DNA of 64,000 nucleotides from Armatimonadota bacterium. Lineage in GTDB: Bacteria; Armatimonadota; Armatimonadia; Armatimonadales; Capsulimonadaceae. The DNA is taken from NCBI GenBank assembly GCA_025354405.1, contig JANXMY010000190.1, forward strand, positions 45,671 to 109,670, in the 5' to 3' direction. The notes under the pieces were generated by a model. It saw only the letters and a program-made list of their open reading frames with translations. It was not told the origin of the DNA and did not search any database. The position numbers and the translations under genes are program-made. This document shows, piece after piece, positions 49,725-58,802 of this stretch; the stretch's first letter is position 1, and each line of letters starts with the position of its first letter.

Positions 49725-51065
49725 CTATTCAAACGTTTCCAGTCGCAGTGCTGCCAGACGCAGTTTGATCGCTGCCTCAAAACCGTTTTCAGTCGGCTCA
49801 TAGTAGGGCTGGGTCTGGACGCCTTCAGGGAGATACTCCTGCGCAACATAGTTGCCAGGGTAATCGTGCGGATTAACGTAGGGAATGTCGCCTTTGGCGG
49901 CTCGCCCCGTGCCGCTGTGCGAGTCACGCATGGGCTTAGGAATGGGCTGCGAACGCTCGGCCTCAACATCAGCCAGGGCGCGTTTCAGGCCAATATACGA
50001 TGCCTTGGACTTAGGCGCAGAGGCCAGATAGGTCACAGCCTGGGCCAGGTTAAGCTGGGCTTCGGGCAGGCCCACAAACTCGACGGCGTGGGCAGCGGCA
50101 TTCGCGACTACGAGGGCCATGGGGTCGGCATTGCCAACATCTTCGGAAGCTAAGATAACCAGGCGGCGGGCTAAAAACCGGGCATCCTCCCCAGCAGTCA
50201 GCATCTTCGCCAGGTAATATAGCCCGGCATCCGGATCGCTGCCGCGAATGGATTTAATAAAGGCTGAGATTGTGTCGTAGTGCGTGTCACCCGTTTTATC
50301 ATAGGTCAGTGCCCGCCGCTGCAGGGCTTCTTCGGCGATAGCCTGGGTCACCCGGCGAACGGCATCAGCTTTACGCGATTCAGGCCGTGTCGTGGTGGCG
50401 GCCAGCTCCAGGGCGTTCAGGGCGGTGCGGGCATCGCCATTCGATTTGTCTACCAGATGTGCACGAGCATCGGGTTCCAGCACCACACGCAGCTCCCCGA
50501 GACCGCGCTCCGGGTCGGTGACGGCACGGTCGAGCAAGCCGCCGATCTGTTCATCGGAGAGCGATTCAAACGTGAAAACTCGCGCACGGGATAAAAGTGG
50601 GGCGTTGACCTCAAAGTATGGGTTTTCGGTCGTCGCCCCGATCAGTACGACTGTGCCATTTTCGACATGAGGCAGCAGGGCATCCTGCTGGCCTTTATTG
50701 AAGCGGTGAATCTCGTCAATAAACAGCACAGTTTTCTTGCCGTACAGCCGCCGGCGCAGGCCAGCGGCTTCGATCACCTTCCGAAGGTCCGGAATGCCTT
50801 GGGTAACAGCAGAGAAGTTCTCGAAGTGCGCCTTTGTATGGTTTGCGATGATATTTGACAATGTACTTTTGCCGACACCGGGTGGTCCGAAAAAGATCAC
50901 GGAGGTCAGTGCATCCTCTTCAATGGCTCGCCGCAGGAGGCTGTCTGTCCCAAGGATACGTGCCTGCCCTACGAACTCTTCCAGAGTTCGCGGCCTCATC
51001 CGTGCGGCGAGAGGGGTGTTCGGTGCCGTTTGTGCAGTTGCTGGAGTATCGTCAAAAAGATCCAT
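49725..51065 (-). CDS. rarA: Replication-associated recombination protein RarA (MgsA)
   Basis: AAA+ ATPase related to clamp loaders that acts at stalled forks, 446 aa. Walker A is FFGPPGVGKSTLSNII, Walker B is VLFIDEIHRFNKGQQDALLPHVE, with IGATTENPYFEVNAPLLSRA as sensor 1/arginine-finger region and the MgsA C-terminal domain afterwards. The ATG chosen gives the typical MDLFDD opening followed by PLAARMRP; an in-frame ATG 48 bases upstream is possible. It is divergent from ung across 66 bases, pairing two genome-maintenance genes. Confidence 0.93.
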   Translation of the reverse strand: MDLFDDTPATAQTAPNTPLAARMRPRTLEEFVGQARILGTDSLLRRAIEEDALTSVIFFGPPGVGKSTLSNIIANHTKAHFENFSAVTQGIPDLRKVIEAAGLRRRLYGKKTVLFIDEIHRFNKGQQDALLPHVENGTVVLIGATTENPYFEVNAPLLSRARVFTFESLSDEQIGGLLDRAVTDPERGLGELRVVLEPDARAHLVDKSNGDARTALNALELAATTTRPESRKADAVRRVTQAIAEEALQRRALTYDKTGDTHYDTISAFIKSIRGSDPDAGLYYLAKMLTAGEDARFLARRLVILASEDVGNADPMALVVANAAAHAVEFVGLPEAQLNLAQAVTYLASAPKSKASYIGLKRALADVEAERSQPIPKPMRDSHSGTGRAAKGDIPYVNPHDYPGNYVAQEYLPEGVQTQPYYEPTENGFEAAIKLRLAALRLETFE

Positions 51066-51131
51066 GCATGTTTTGTTCGAGATTTCGCCCGGCGTTTCCT
51101 TCCCATCGGTCATTATGGGTACACTCGGACT

Positions 51132-51857
51132 ATGGACACATTATCCCTATTTGAGGATGACACTGACAAGACTGCAGCTCCCCCACCCCCTCTGCCGGAA
51201 GATTGGCTGGCGGCGCTGAGCGGCGAATTCGAAAAACCGTACTGGCCGAAGCTGCAGGAATTTGTCGCGGAGCAAAGGCGCCAGGGAGCGGTCTATCCGC
51301 CGGAGGAAGATGTCTTCTCGGCATTTCAGCTGACACCCTATGACAAAGTGCGTGTTTTTCTGCTGGGCCAGGACCCATATCATGGAGCCGGACAAGCCCA
51401 TGGCCTGTGCTTCAGTGTCCGGCCCGGAATCGAGACTCCCCCGTCTCTGTGGAATATCTACAAAGAGCTGCGCGAGGATGTCGGATGCCAGGTCCCAAAC
51501 AATGGGTTTCTGGTTCCGTGGGCGAAGCAAGGGATACTGATGCTCAATGCAGTCCTGACAGTCCGCGCCCATGAGGCAAACTCGCACAAGGGCAAAGGCT
51601 GGGAAACGTTTACCGATGCCGTCATCAAGCAGGTCAATGCGAAAGCAGAACCCGTGGTGTTCGTGCTCTGGGGCGGCTATGCCCAGAAGAAACTGCCCCT
51701 GATCGATACCTCGCGCCACCTTGTGGTGCAGTCGGTCCATCCTTCCCCACTTTCGGCTCGAAACGGATTTTTCGGCAGCCACCCATTTTCCCAGATCAAC
51801 GCGGCACTTCGGGCCTCAGGCGGGCCTGAAATCGAGTGGAAAATCCCAGATATTTAG
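51132..51857 (+). CDS. ung: Uracil-DNA glycosylase, family 1
   Basis: Removes uracil from DNA, 241 aa. Water-activating loop VFLLGQDPYHGAGQAHGLCFSV (catalytic Asp in GQDPYH), uracil-binding strand GILMLNAVLTVRAHEANSH, and the DNA-intercalating loop VVQSVHPSPLSARNGFFGSHPF with its His. All key residues are present. The ATG is chosen for the family-typical N-terminal length; no Shine-Dalgarno stands out. Divergent from rarA. Confidence 0.95.
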   Translation: MDTLSLFEDDTDKTAAPPPPLPEDWLAALSGEFEKPYWPKLQEFVAEQRRQGAVYPPEEDVFSAFQLTPYDKVRVFLLGQDPYHGAGQAHGLCFSVRPGIETPPSLWNIYKELREDVGCQVPNNGFLVPWAKQGILMLNAVLTVRAHEANSHKGKGWETFTDAVIKQVNAKAEPVVFVLWGGYAQKKLPLIDTSRHLVVQSVHPSPLSARNGFFGSHPFSQINAALRASGGPEIEWKIPDI

Positions 51858-51926
51858 TCAGGATTTCATCAAAAATGGAACCTTTAACCTGTGGCGAATG
51901 TTTAAACAAGTACAGGAGAACGTCAA

Positions 51927-52607
51927 ATGACTTTTAGTTTAAAGACCCGTCGCCGCCTGCTGGCGCGTGCTTCGATAGCTGGGCTGGCTGCGTGTCTAGT
52001 TCCGGCGCTGCTTGCGGGATGCACGCAGGCAGTCTCGGCACCACTGCCGCAGATTTACACGAAAGTCGCGCCCGGTTCGGAGACGGCGACCTTAGCCGCC
52101 GGATGTTTCTGGAGCATGGAAGCTATCTTTCAGCAGCTAAAGGGTGTCGAGAAAGTGGAGCCAGGCTACGCCGGAGGCCGGACCGCAAATCCGACTTATG
52201 AGCAGGTGGAGACCAGCCGAACGGGACATGCCGAAACGATCAATATCACGTTCGACCCGAAAGTGATCTCGTATCGGAAGCTGCTGGAAGTTCTGCTGAC
52301 GGCACGGAACCCAACGACGCTGAATCAGCAAGGGCCGGATGGTGGCCCGCAGTACCGCTCAGCGATCTTCTACCGCAATGCCACGCAGAAGCGGGAGGCA
52401 GACGAAGCCATCCAGAAGGCGGCAGCTTCACATCTCTGGCCCGGAAAGATCGTGACTACAGTTCAGCCATATACAAACTTCTATCCGGCGGAGAAGTACC
52501 ATGATGACTATTATCGCCTGCACCCGAACGAAGGCTATTGCCAGTATGTGATTGCTCCGGAGATCAGCGAATTCCGCGAAAAGTTTAAGTCCCAGCTGAA
52601 GAAGTAA
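51927..52607 (+). CDS. msrA: Exported peptide methionine sulfoxide reductase MsrA
   Basis: Repairs methionine-S-sulfoxide, 226 aa. Catalytic Cys60 sits in LAAGCFWSMEAIFQQLKGV; resolving cysteine candidates are near the end (NEGYCQYVIAPE). Residues 1-31 form an export signal with a run of basic residues (KTRRRLLARA, Tat-like) ending in the lipobox LLAGC, so Cys32 should be lipidated and the enzyme membrane-anchored outside the cytoplasm. AGGAG precedes the ATG. The export signal marks it as a guard of envelope proteins. A hairpin follows the stop. Confidence 0.93.
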   Translation: MTFSLKTRRRLLARASIAGLAACLVPALLAGCTQAVSAPLPQIYTKVAPGSETATLAAGCFWSMEAIFQQLKGVEKVEPGYAGGRTANPTYEQVETSRTGHAETINITFDPKVISYRKLLEVLLTARNPTTLNQQGPDGGPQYRSAIFYRNATQKREADEAIQKAAASHLWPGKIVTTVQPYTNFYPAEKYHDDYYRLHPNEGYCQYVIAPEISEFREKFKSQLKK

Positions 52608-52617
52608 GACAACAATC

Positions 52618-52645
52618 CCTCTGTGCCAGTTCAGGTACAGAGGGT
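52618..52645 (+). terminator. Hairpin after msrA
   Basis: CCCTCTGTGCC pairs with GGTACAGAGGG around AGTTCA, eleven pairs with one G-U. No U-tract follows, so termination would be weak or factor-assisted, or the stem may protect the msrA transcript. Confidence 0.45.
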
Positions 52646-52699
52646 GGTCCAGCATAACTTCTAATACTTACTCACTATCTTTTCTATTCACTTTCTTTC

Positions 52700-53368
52700 C
52701 TATTCACTGTCTTTGGTGAACATCTGCGTCACCCAGAACTCACCACGGGCATTATGGTGGATGCCGAGACCGATTTTCGTGAAGCGCGGATCCAGAATAT
52801 TAGCCCGGTGACCGGGACTGTCCATCAAAGCACGATGTCCATACTCAGCATTGTAAACGTTGTTGAAAATGCTGCAGTAAAAGATATTTTCTCCGACCAG
52901 CAAGTAATCCGGGCTATTCGTACCCAGCGCTTTCATCCCAGTCAAATACCGATCCATCGGTGAGGCCAGCCCAGAGGTCGGTGAATGGTGGCTGAAGTAA
53001 TTCAAATCACACATCTCGCGAGAATGAGCGCGGGCAGTCTGCACCAGAAATGGGTCGACGATCAGAGAATTCAGTCCGCGTGAGGTCCGCTCGGCATTGA
53101 CCCGCGTGACAAACTCTTCTTCGTCAGAGGAAAGTGTCTCCGGAGAAGCCATTGCTGCGGGGTAATCCCACGCAACACGCGATTTCGAAAAACTTGCAAG
53201 CGAAGCCATCTGCACGGAATGAGGCGCTTCAGCGGCGGCCATGATTGGCATTGGAGGCTGGCTATAAGCAACTGCGATCGGAGTAACGACCGGAGTAACG
53301 ATCGGAGTGATGGGCATGAAGTTGGCGGAGGCCCAAAAGAAGCCTGCCAGTATGACGGATTTTAACAT
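52700..53368 (-). CDS. Secreted CAP/SCP-domain protein
   Basis: CAP-superfamily (PR-1/YkwD-like) extracellular protein, 222 aa. An N-terminal signal is followed by a low-complexity PITPIVTPVVTPIAV stretch from a short tandem DNA repeat near 53280-53315. The CAP domain spans about 85-222, with FVTRVNAERTSRGLNSLIVD, ARAHSREMCDLNYFSHHSP, ENIFYCS and MDSPGHRANILDPRFTKIGLGI; the two His and Glu residues of the cavity are present. Function of bacterial CAP proteins is mostly unknown. It is convergent with msrA. Confidence 0.87.
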   Translation of the reverse strand: MLKSVILAGFFWASANFMPITPIVTPVVTPIAVAYSQPPMPIMAAAEAPHSVQMASLASFSKSRVAWDYPAAMASPETLSSDEEEFVTRVNAERTSRGLNSLIVDPFLVQTARAHSREMCDLNYFSHHSPTSGLASPMDRYLTGMKALGTNSPDYLLVGENIFYCSIFNNVYNAEYGHRALMDSPGHRANILDPRFTKIGLGIHHNARGEFWVTQMFTKDSE

Positions 53369-53543
53369 CCCAGGGTAACCTTTCAGAACGACTTACCGAA
53401 ACAAGCGAGTGGTTTACAGCGATACTTTTATCTTCGGTAAAGCCCGCCATATCAACAGGCAACAGGGAACAATTTTACGAAAATCCGGTATCTTTGCGGC
53501 CCGCAATTTTGCTGTGCCGAAGGAATTTCTTTCCTGAGAAATC

Positions 53544-53573
53544 TTGACAAACCGGTGTTTTCGGGGGTACACT
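53544..53573 (+). promoter_or_regulatory. Promoter of the suf operon
   Basis: A perfect TTGACA (53544-53549), 18 bases, then TACACT (53568-53573). Transcription would start near 53580, about 60 bases before sufB. The 270-bp gap upstream of it to the CAP gene holds nothing else I recognise. Confidence 0.7.
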
Positions 53574-53577
53574 ATAT

Positions 53578-53594
53578 CCGACAAGTTTAGTCGG
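53578..53594. promoter_or_regulatory. Operator-like dyad at the suf transcription start
   Basis: CCGAC-AAGTTTA-GTCGG, perfect five-base arms with a seven-base centre, placed exactly at the expected +1. A repressor such as an Rrf2/SufR-type Fe-S sensor would be a natural ligand, but the sequence does not match the site of a regulator I know. Confidence 0.45.
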
Positions 53595-53640
53595 CATTTG
53601 CGTTTTCAGACGGCGTTTTTTAGAACTGAGAGAAATCACA

Positions 53641-55086
53641 ATGAGTGCAGCAACCGATACGATCGAAGAGTTTGCAAGCAAAGAATATCAATATGGCTTC
53701 GTCTCGGAAATCGAATCCGACACGATCCCGATTGGCCTGAGCGAAGAAGTCATTCGGATGATTTCGAGCAAGAAGAATGAGCCCGAGTGGCTGCTAGAAT
53801 GGCGGCTCAAGGCCTACAAGCTCTGGCTGACCATGACCGACCCACTGTGGCACAACGTGGATGTCAACCCGATCGACTACCAGAAGATCGCTTACTACTC
53901 CGCACCAAAGCCCAAGAAGGTTCTGAACAGCCTGGACGAAGTGGACCCGGAGATGCTGGCGATGTTCGACAAGCTGGGGATTTCGCTTCAGGAACAGAAG
54001 CGCCTTTCGAACGTCGCAGTAGATGCGGTCTTTGACAGTGTTTCCGTCACCACAACTTTCAAGGGTGAGCTGAAGAAGCAGGGAATTATCTTCTGTTCTT
54101 TCTCGGAAGCCGTTCAGGACCATCCTGAGCTGGTGCGCCAATACCTTGGCTCAGTCATTCCGTACTCGGACAACTTCTATGCGACCCTGAACAGTGCAGT
54201 CTTCACGGACGGCTCTTTCTGCTACATCCCAAAGGGTGTCCGGTGCCCGATGGAGCTGTCCACGTACTTCCGTATTAATGCGGCAAACACGGGCCAGTTC
54301 GAGCGGACCTTAATCATCTGCGATGAAGGCGGGTATGTCTCCTACCTCGAGGGCTGCACCGCGCCGATGCGCGATGAGAATCAGCTGCACGCAGCCTGTG
54401 TCGAGCTGGTGGCGATGAAGGATGCGACAATCAAGTACTCAACCGTCCAGAACTGGTATCCCGGAGACAAGGATGGCAAGGGCGGTATCTACAACTTCGT
54501 CACCAAGCGTGGTATCTGCAAGGGTGACAATGCGAAGATCTCCTGGACACAGGTCGAGACCGGTAGCGCGATCACCTGGAAGTACCCATCGTGCATTTTG
54601 CAGGGTGACAACTCTATTGGCGAGTTCTATTCGGTGGCACTGACAAACAACAAGCAGCAGGCAGACACCGGCACCAAGATGATCCATCTGGGCAAGAACA
54701 CCCGCAGCACGATCGTCTCCAAGGGCATCTCGGCGGGCAACGGCCAGAACACCTATCGCGGGCTGGTGAAGATCAATCCCGGTGCGGAGAACGCCCGCAA
54801 CTATTCGCAGTGCGACTCCTTGCTGCTCGGCGACCGCTGCGGAGCGCACACGTTCCCGTATATCGAAGTCAAGAACCCGACAGCGACTGTGGAGCATGAG
54901 GCGTCGACGTCAAAGATTGGTGAAGACCAAATTTTCTACTGCAACCAGCGTGGAATTTCAACTGAGGACGCCGTTTCGATGATTGTCAATGGCTTCTGCA
55001 AGGAAGTCTTCAAGGAACTCCCGATGGAGTTTGCAGTCGAGGCCCAGAAGCTGCTCGGTGTCAGCCTCGAAGGCAGTGTCGGGTAA
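53641..55086 (+). CDS. sufB: Fe-S cluster scaffold subunit SufB
   Basis: Central subunit of the SufBC2D scaffold where Fe-S clusters are assembled, 481 aa. Family blocks: [18 protein letters not shown] near 45, [25 protein letters not shown] near 175, [24 protein letters not shown] near 220, and [31 protein letters not shown] (the first part reads [18 protein letters not shown]) near 395, containing the conserved cysteine and histidine residues. GAGAG precedes the ATG. First gene of the suf operon. Confidence 0.97.
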   Translation: MSAATDTIEEFASKEYQYGFVSEIESDTIPIGLSEEVIRMISSKKNEPEWLLEWRLKAYKLWLTMTDPLWHNVDVNPIDYQKIAYYSAPKPKKVLNSLDEVDPEMLAMFDKLGISLQEQKRLSNVAVDAVFDSVSVTTTFKGELKKQGIIFCSFSEAVQDHPELVRQYLGSVIPYSDNFYATLNSAVFTDGSFCYIPKGVRCPMELSTYFRINAANTGQFERTLIICDEGGYVSYLEGCTAPMRDENQLHAACVELVAMKDATIKYSTVQNWYPGDKDGKGGIYNFVTKRGICKGDNAKISWTQVETGSAITWKYPSCILQGDNSIGEFYSVALTNNKQQADTGTKMIHLGKNTRSTIVSKGISAGNGQNTYRGLVKINPGAENARNYSQCDSLLLGDRCGAHTFPYIEVKNPTATVEHEASTSKIGEDQIFYCNQRGISTEDAVSMIVNGFCKEVFKELPMEFAVEAQKLLGVSLEGSVG

Positions 55087-55132
55087 GTCATGAGAGGCAG
55101 ACGAGGCGACGAATAGACAAGGCCGCCCTGAC

Positions 55133-55157
55133 CCATTGCTCCGGAACCGGACAATGG
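55133..55157 (+). repeat. Strong hairpin in the sufB-sufC spacer
   Basis: CCATTG-C-TCCGG-AA-CCGGA-CAATGG: eleven base pairs with one bulged C and a minimal loop, extended outside by GCCC/GGGC. No U-tract follows. In the 127-nt spacer it could slow polymerase, protect the sufB end from exonucleases or shift the sufB:sufC ratio. Confidence 0.6.
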
Positions 55158-55213
55158 TGATGGGCAGTCGTCCTCGATCTCACAACGGAAATTGAGAACA
55201 GAAAAGAATAACT

Positions 55214-55987
55214 ATGCCATTACTAGAGATCACTGACCTGCACGCTCGGGTCGCCGAGAAAGAGATTCTGAAAGGGATCAGCCTGACGGTCAACCCCGGA
55301 GAAGTACATGCAATCATGGGACCAAACGGTTCGGGAAAGAGCACACTCGCGGGTGTTTTGTCCGGGCGCGATGCCTATGAAGTAACGGGCGGCGAAGTGA
55401 CCTTTGATGGGCATGACCTGCTGGAATTGGAACCGGAAGAGCGGGCACAGCTCGGAGTTTTCCTGGCGTTCCAGTACCCTGTCGAAATCCCGGGTGTCAA
55501 TAACACATATTTTTTGCGTGCGGCCTTGAACTCAATCCGCAAGTACCGGGGCGAAGAAGAGATGAGTGCCCCAGCATTTCTGAAGCTGGTCCGTGAGAAG
55601 ATGAATGTCCTGCACATCGACCAGAGCCTGCTGAACCGCCCGGTCAATGAAGGCTTCTCCGGCGGCGAAAAGAAGCGCAACGAGATTTTCCAGATGGCCG
55701 TCCTAGACCCGAAGCTGGCGATTCTGGACGAGACAGACTCCGGCCTCGACATCGACGCCCTGAAGACCGTTGCCGAAGGCGTCAATGCGCTGCGTTCGCC
55801 GGAGCGGGCGATCATCGTCGTGACCCACTACCAGCGGCTTCTGAACTACATCGTCCCGGACTTTGTCCATGTGCTCTCTGCCGGGCGAATCGTCAAATCC
55901 GGCGGAAAAGAACTGGCCTTGGAGCTGGAAGCGCAGGGATACGGCTGGCTCGAAAGCGGCAGTACCTCGGAGCTAGTTGCAGCCTAG
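55214..55987 (+). CDS. sufC: Fe-S assembly ATPase SufC
   Basis: ABC-type ATPase of the SUF scaffold, 257 aa. Walker A is IMGPNGSGKSTLAGVL, the Q-loop is FLAFQYPVEIPGV, the signature is GFSGGEKKRNEIFQM, Walker B is LAILDETDSGLDIDALK and the switch His is in VVTHYQRLL. These match SufC rather than a transporter ATPase. Lies between sufB and sufD; 30 bases separate it from sufD. Confidence 0.97.
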   Translation: MPLLEITDLHARVAEKEILKGISLTVNPGEVHAIMGPNGSGKSTLAGVLSGRDAYEVTGGEVTFDGHDLLELEPEERAQLGVFLAFQYPVEIPGVNNTYFLRAALNSIRKYRGEEEMSAPAFLKLVREKMNVLHIDQSLLNRPVNEGFSGGEKKRNEIFQMAVLDPKLAILDETDSGLDIDALKTVAEGVNALRSPERAIIVVTHYQRLLNYIVPDFVHVLSAGRIVKSGGKELALELEAQGYGWLESGSTSELVAA

Positions 55988-56028
55988 TCGCAGCCAATTC
56001 TTTACCCGCTTAAGAGATGGAGTTTCTT

Positions 56029-57375
56029 TTGAAGACCGACATGAATAGTGAAAAATTAACTGCCCCCAATAGCTACCTGCGTGATTTCACCGGCACGGAT
56101 ACCGGTAGCGACAATCCCGGCCCCAGCTGGCTCAGCGCCCTCCGGCAGAACGCCGCCGCACGGTTCGCCGAAGTTGGCTTTCCAACCCGGCGCGATGAAG
56201 AATGGCGATTCACCAATGTCTCACCGATTGCGGAGACTCCCTTTACGCTGGCGACAAAGGCGCAGAGTGAATTGTCTGCCGAGGGCCTGAGCCGCTTTAC
56301 CTATCAGGATTTGGCCGGAACACAGATGGTGTTCGTCAATGGCCACTTCGCCTCGGATCTGTCCAGTGCGACGTTTCCCGATGGTGTTTCCGTGAAGACT
56401 CTAGCGGCTGCGATGGCCGATAATTCGCCGCTTGTCGAAAAGCATCTGGGGAAGTCCGCAAAGTTTGATACCGAGTCGTTTGTCGCGCTGAACACGGCAG
56501 CACTGGAAGACGGAGCCTTTGTACACGTCGCTGCCGGGGCAATCCTGACCGCGCCGATCCACCTGCTGTACATTTCGACCGCGGAAGCTGGTCCGACCGT
56601 ATCGCATCCGCGCACGCTGATCATCATTGAAGAAAACTCAGAGGTCACGCTGATCGAGTCGTATGCCGGAGCGTCAGGCCAGGTCTACTTTACCAATGCC
56701 GTCACCGAAGTCGTGGTCGGCGAAAATGCCGTCGTGGACCATTACAAGGTTCAGCGCGAGAGCGAGAAAGCTTTCCATATCGCGACGATGCAGGTTAGCC
56801 TAACTCGAAGCGGGAACTTTTCGTCTCATTCTATCGGACTTGGCGGGCTTCTGGTGCGTAATGACATGAATGCGTATCTTGGCGGTGAGGGCATCGAATG
56901 TACGCTCAATGGCGTTTATTTGGGCAAAGACAAGCAGGTCTTTGACAATCATACATCTATCGATCATGCCATGCCGCACTGTAACAGCCACGAGATCTAC
57001 AAGGGCATATTAAACGATTATTCACGCGGCGTTTTCAATGGCAAGATCTTTGTTCGTGAAGACGCGCAGAAGACGGATGCCAAGCAGACGAACCAGACCC
57101 TGCTGCTCTCGCCGAATGCGCAGATCGATACCAAGCCTCAGCTCGAAATCTTCGCCGATGACGTCAAGTGCACGCATGGTGCGACGATCGGTCAGCTGAA
57201 TGCTGAAGCACTGTTTTATCTTCGGGCACGCGGGATCAAGAAAGACGATGCCCGAGCCCTGCTGACCTACGCCTTCGCCAGCGACATCGTCCGCCGCATC
57301 AAAGTGGACGCCATCCGCTCCCAGCTTGACCGCGTACTGCTTGCAGAAAGCGCTTTGGAGGGAATCGCGGAGTGA
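56029..57375 (+). CDS. sufD: Fe-S scaffold subunit SufD
   Basis: Partner of SufB in the SufBCD complex, with a right-handed beta-helix, about 448 aa. Conserved parts: FPTRRDEEWRFTNVSPI near 50, FVNGHFASDLSS near 105, FNGKIFVREDAQKTDAKQTNQTLLLSPNAQIDTKPQLEIFADDVKCTHGAT around 340-385 (read as FNGKIFVREDAQKTDAKQTN, then NAQIDTKPQLEIFADDVKC) with the conserved Cys and His, and LRARGIKKDDARALLTYAF at the end. Start uncertain: I choose TTG because GGAG lies six bases upstream; ATGs four codons before and after lack such a site. Confidence 0.94.
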   Translation: MKTDMNSEKLTAPNSYLRDFTGTDTGSDNPGPSWLSALRQNAAARFAEVGFPTRRDEEWRFTNVSPIAETPFTLATKAQSELSAEGLSRFTYQDLAGTQMVFVNGHFASDLSSATFPDGVSVKTLAAAMADNSPLVEKHLGKSAKFDTESFVALNTAALEDGAFVHVAAGAILTAPIHLLYISTAEAGPTVSHPRTLIIIEENSEVTLIESYAGASGQVYFTNAVTEVVVGENAVVDHYKVQRESEKAFHIATMQVSLTRSGNFSSHSIGLGGLLVRNDMNAYLGGEGIECTLNGVYLGKDKQVFDNHTSIDHAMPHCNSHEIYKGILNDYSRGVFNGKIFVREDAQKTDAKQTNQTLLLSPNAQIDTKPQLEIFADDVKCTHGATIGQLNAEALFYLRARGIKKDDARALLTYAFASDIVRRIKVDAIRSQLDRVLLAESALEGIAE

Positions 57376-57419
57376 GAAGCGGGGAAAGCAATTCCTTATT
57401 CAAACCCTGCAAGAGCCAC

Positions 57420-57554
57420 GGATTAGAAACCCGAGGCTGGATAAAACCTGCCGTCCAGGGGGACAAAAGAGAGAAATGCAAACCCAGTGTGTCCCTCTCT
57501 GCATGCCGCTTCGGCAGCGGGTAGTTCTAAGCCTCGGATTCCCAATCCGGGGCT
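57420..57554 (+). ncRNA. Candidate structured RNA in the sufD-sufS spacer
   Basis: This 197-nt gene gap is full of nested complementarity. Bases 57420-57438 pair with 57530-57548 (eight plus five pairs around an internal loop), 57448-57453 with 57512-57517, and 57458-57465 with 57490-57497. The 3' arm can instead fold locally as AGCCTCGGATT-CCC-AATCCGGGGCT (57530-57554), followed by ATTTTGG. Two mutually exclusive folds, one terminator-like, are the layout of an attenuator or riboswitch. No known family was recognised, so the type is provisional. Confidence 0.4.
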
Positions 57555-57572
57555 ATTTTGGAAAGAGTTGAC

Positions 57573-58802
57573 ATGATTACTCCATATGATGTCGCTAAAG
57601 TCCGCGCGGATTTCCCTATCCTTCACCGGCTTGTCAACGGCAAGCCGCTGACGTACCTCGACAATGCCAATACCACTCAGAAACCGCAGAGTGTTATCGA
57701 TGCGGTCACAGATTTCTACACGACCTACAACGCCAATATTCACCGCGCGTCTCATTTGCTCGGCGAACTGGCGACGCGGGCGTATGAAGAGGCAAGAGTC
57801 AAGGTACAGACCTTTCTCCATGCCGCCGATGCGCATGAGATCATCTACGTCCGCAACGCCACCGAAGGTGTGAACCTGGTTGCGCAGACCTATGGACGGC
57901 GCAACATCCATGCGGGGGATGAAATCATCCTCTCGACGATGGAGCATCATGCGAACATCATCCCCTGGCAGCTGCTCTGCGCGGAAACCGGTGCAAAGCT
58001 GAGAATCATCCCTATCAACGACGCTGGGGAGCTGATGATGGACGAATACGCGAAGCTGCTCAGCGAGCGTACCAAGTTTGTGGGCATCGTGCATATGTCC
58101 AATGCGCTGGGGACGATCAATCCGATCAAGCAGGTGATCGAGATGGCCCATGCTTACGGCGTCCCCGTGCTGGTGGACGCGGCCCAGTCGGCGTACCATA
58201 TGCCAATTGACGTTCAGGAACTCGATTGTGACTTTTTAGTGTTCTCAGGGCATAAGCTCTACGGCCCGACGGGAATCGGAGTGCTCTACGGCAAGCGAGC
58301 CTTGCTGGAAGAGATGCCGCCCTGGCAGGGTGGCGGGGATATGATTGCGACGGTGACGTTCGAAGAGACCACTTTCAACGAAATACCCTATAAGTTTGAG
58401 GCGGGGACACCGCATATTGATGGAGCAATCGGCTTGGGCGCGGCCATCGATTATCTGGCAGGTCTCGGTATGGACAAGATCTCTACTTATGAAAATGAAT
58501 TGATGGCGTATGGCACGGATCTATTGACAGCCGTCCCCGGCCTTCGGATGATCGGAACCGCGCGTGCGAAAGCCAGTGTCTACTCGTTCGTCCTGGATGG
58601 CATCCACCCCTATGATATCGGCACGGTGCTGGACCAGGAAGGCATCGCGATCCGAACCGGACAGCATTGCGCTCATCCGGTGATGCAAAGATTTGGCGTT
58701 CCGGCAACTGTCCGGGCATCACTGGGCCTGTATAACACACGAGAAGAATTAGATACGCTGGTGCGAGGACTGCACACAGCGCGGGAGATTTTTGGCGAAT
58801 GA
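57573..58802 (+). CDS. sufS: Cysteine desulfurase SufS
   Basis: PLP-dependent group II desulfurase that takes sulfur from cysteine for Fe-S assembly, 409 aa. The PLP Lys is in LVFSGHKLYGPTGIGVLYG, the cofactor Asp/His region is YLDNANTTQKP and TMEHHANIIPWQ, and the persulfide Cys is in AIRTGQHCAHPVM. AAAGAG precedes the ATG; an in-frame TTG five codons upstream is less likely. sufE overlaps by four bases. It may also supply MnmA. Confidence 0.96.
   Translation: MITPYDVAKVRADFPILHRLVNGKPLTYLDNANTTQKPQSVIDAVTDFYTTYNANIHRASHLLGELATRAYEEARVKVQTFLHAADAHEIIYVRNATEGVNLVAQTYGRRNIHAGDEIILSTMEHHANIIPWQLLCAETGAKLRIIPINDAGELMMDEYAKLLSERTKFVGIVHMSNALGTINPIKQVIEMAHAYGVPVLVDAAQSAYHMPIDVQELDCDFLVFSGHKLYGPTGIGVLYGKRALLEEMPPWQGGGDMIATVTFEETTFNEIPYKFEAGTPHIDGAIGLGAAIDYLAGLGMDKISTYENELMAYGTDLLTAVPGLRMIGTARAKASVYSFVLDGIHPYDIGTVLDQEGIAIRTGQHCAHPVMQRFGVPATVRASLGLYNTREELDTLVRGLHTAREIFGE

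Noticed and set aside
53280..53315. Separate regulatory repeat in the CAP gene
   Set aside because: The GGAGTAACGAYC repeat is coding and gives the PITPIVTPVVTPI low-complexity stretch.
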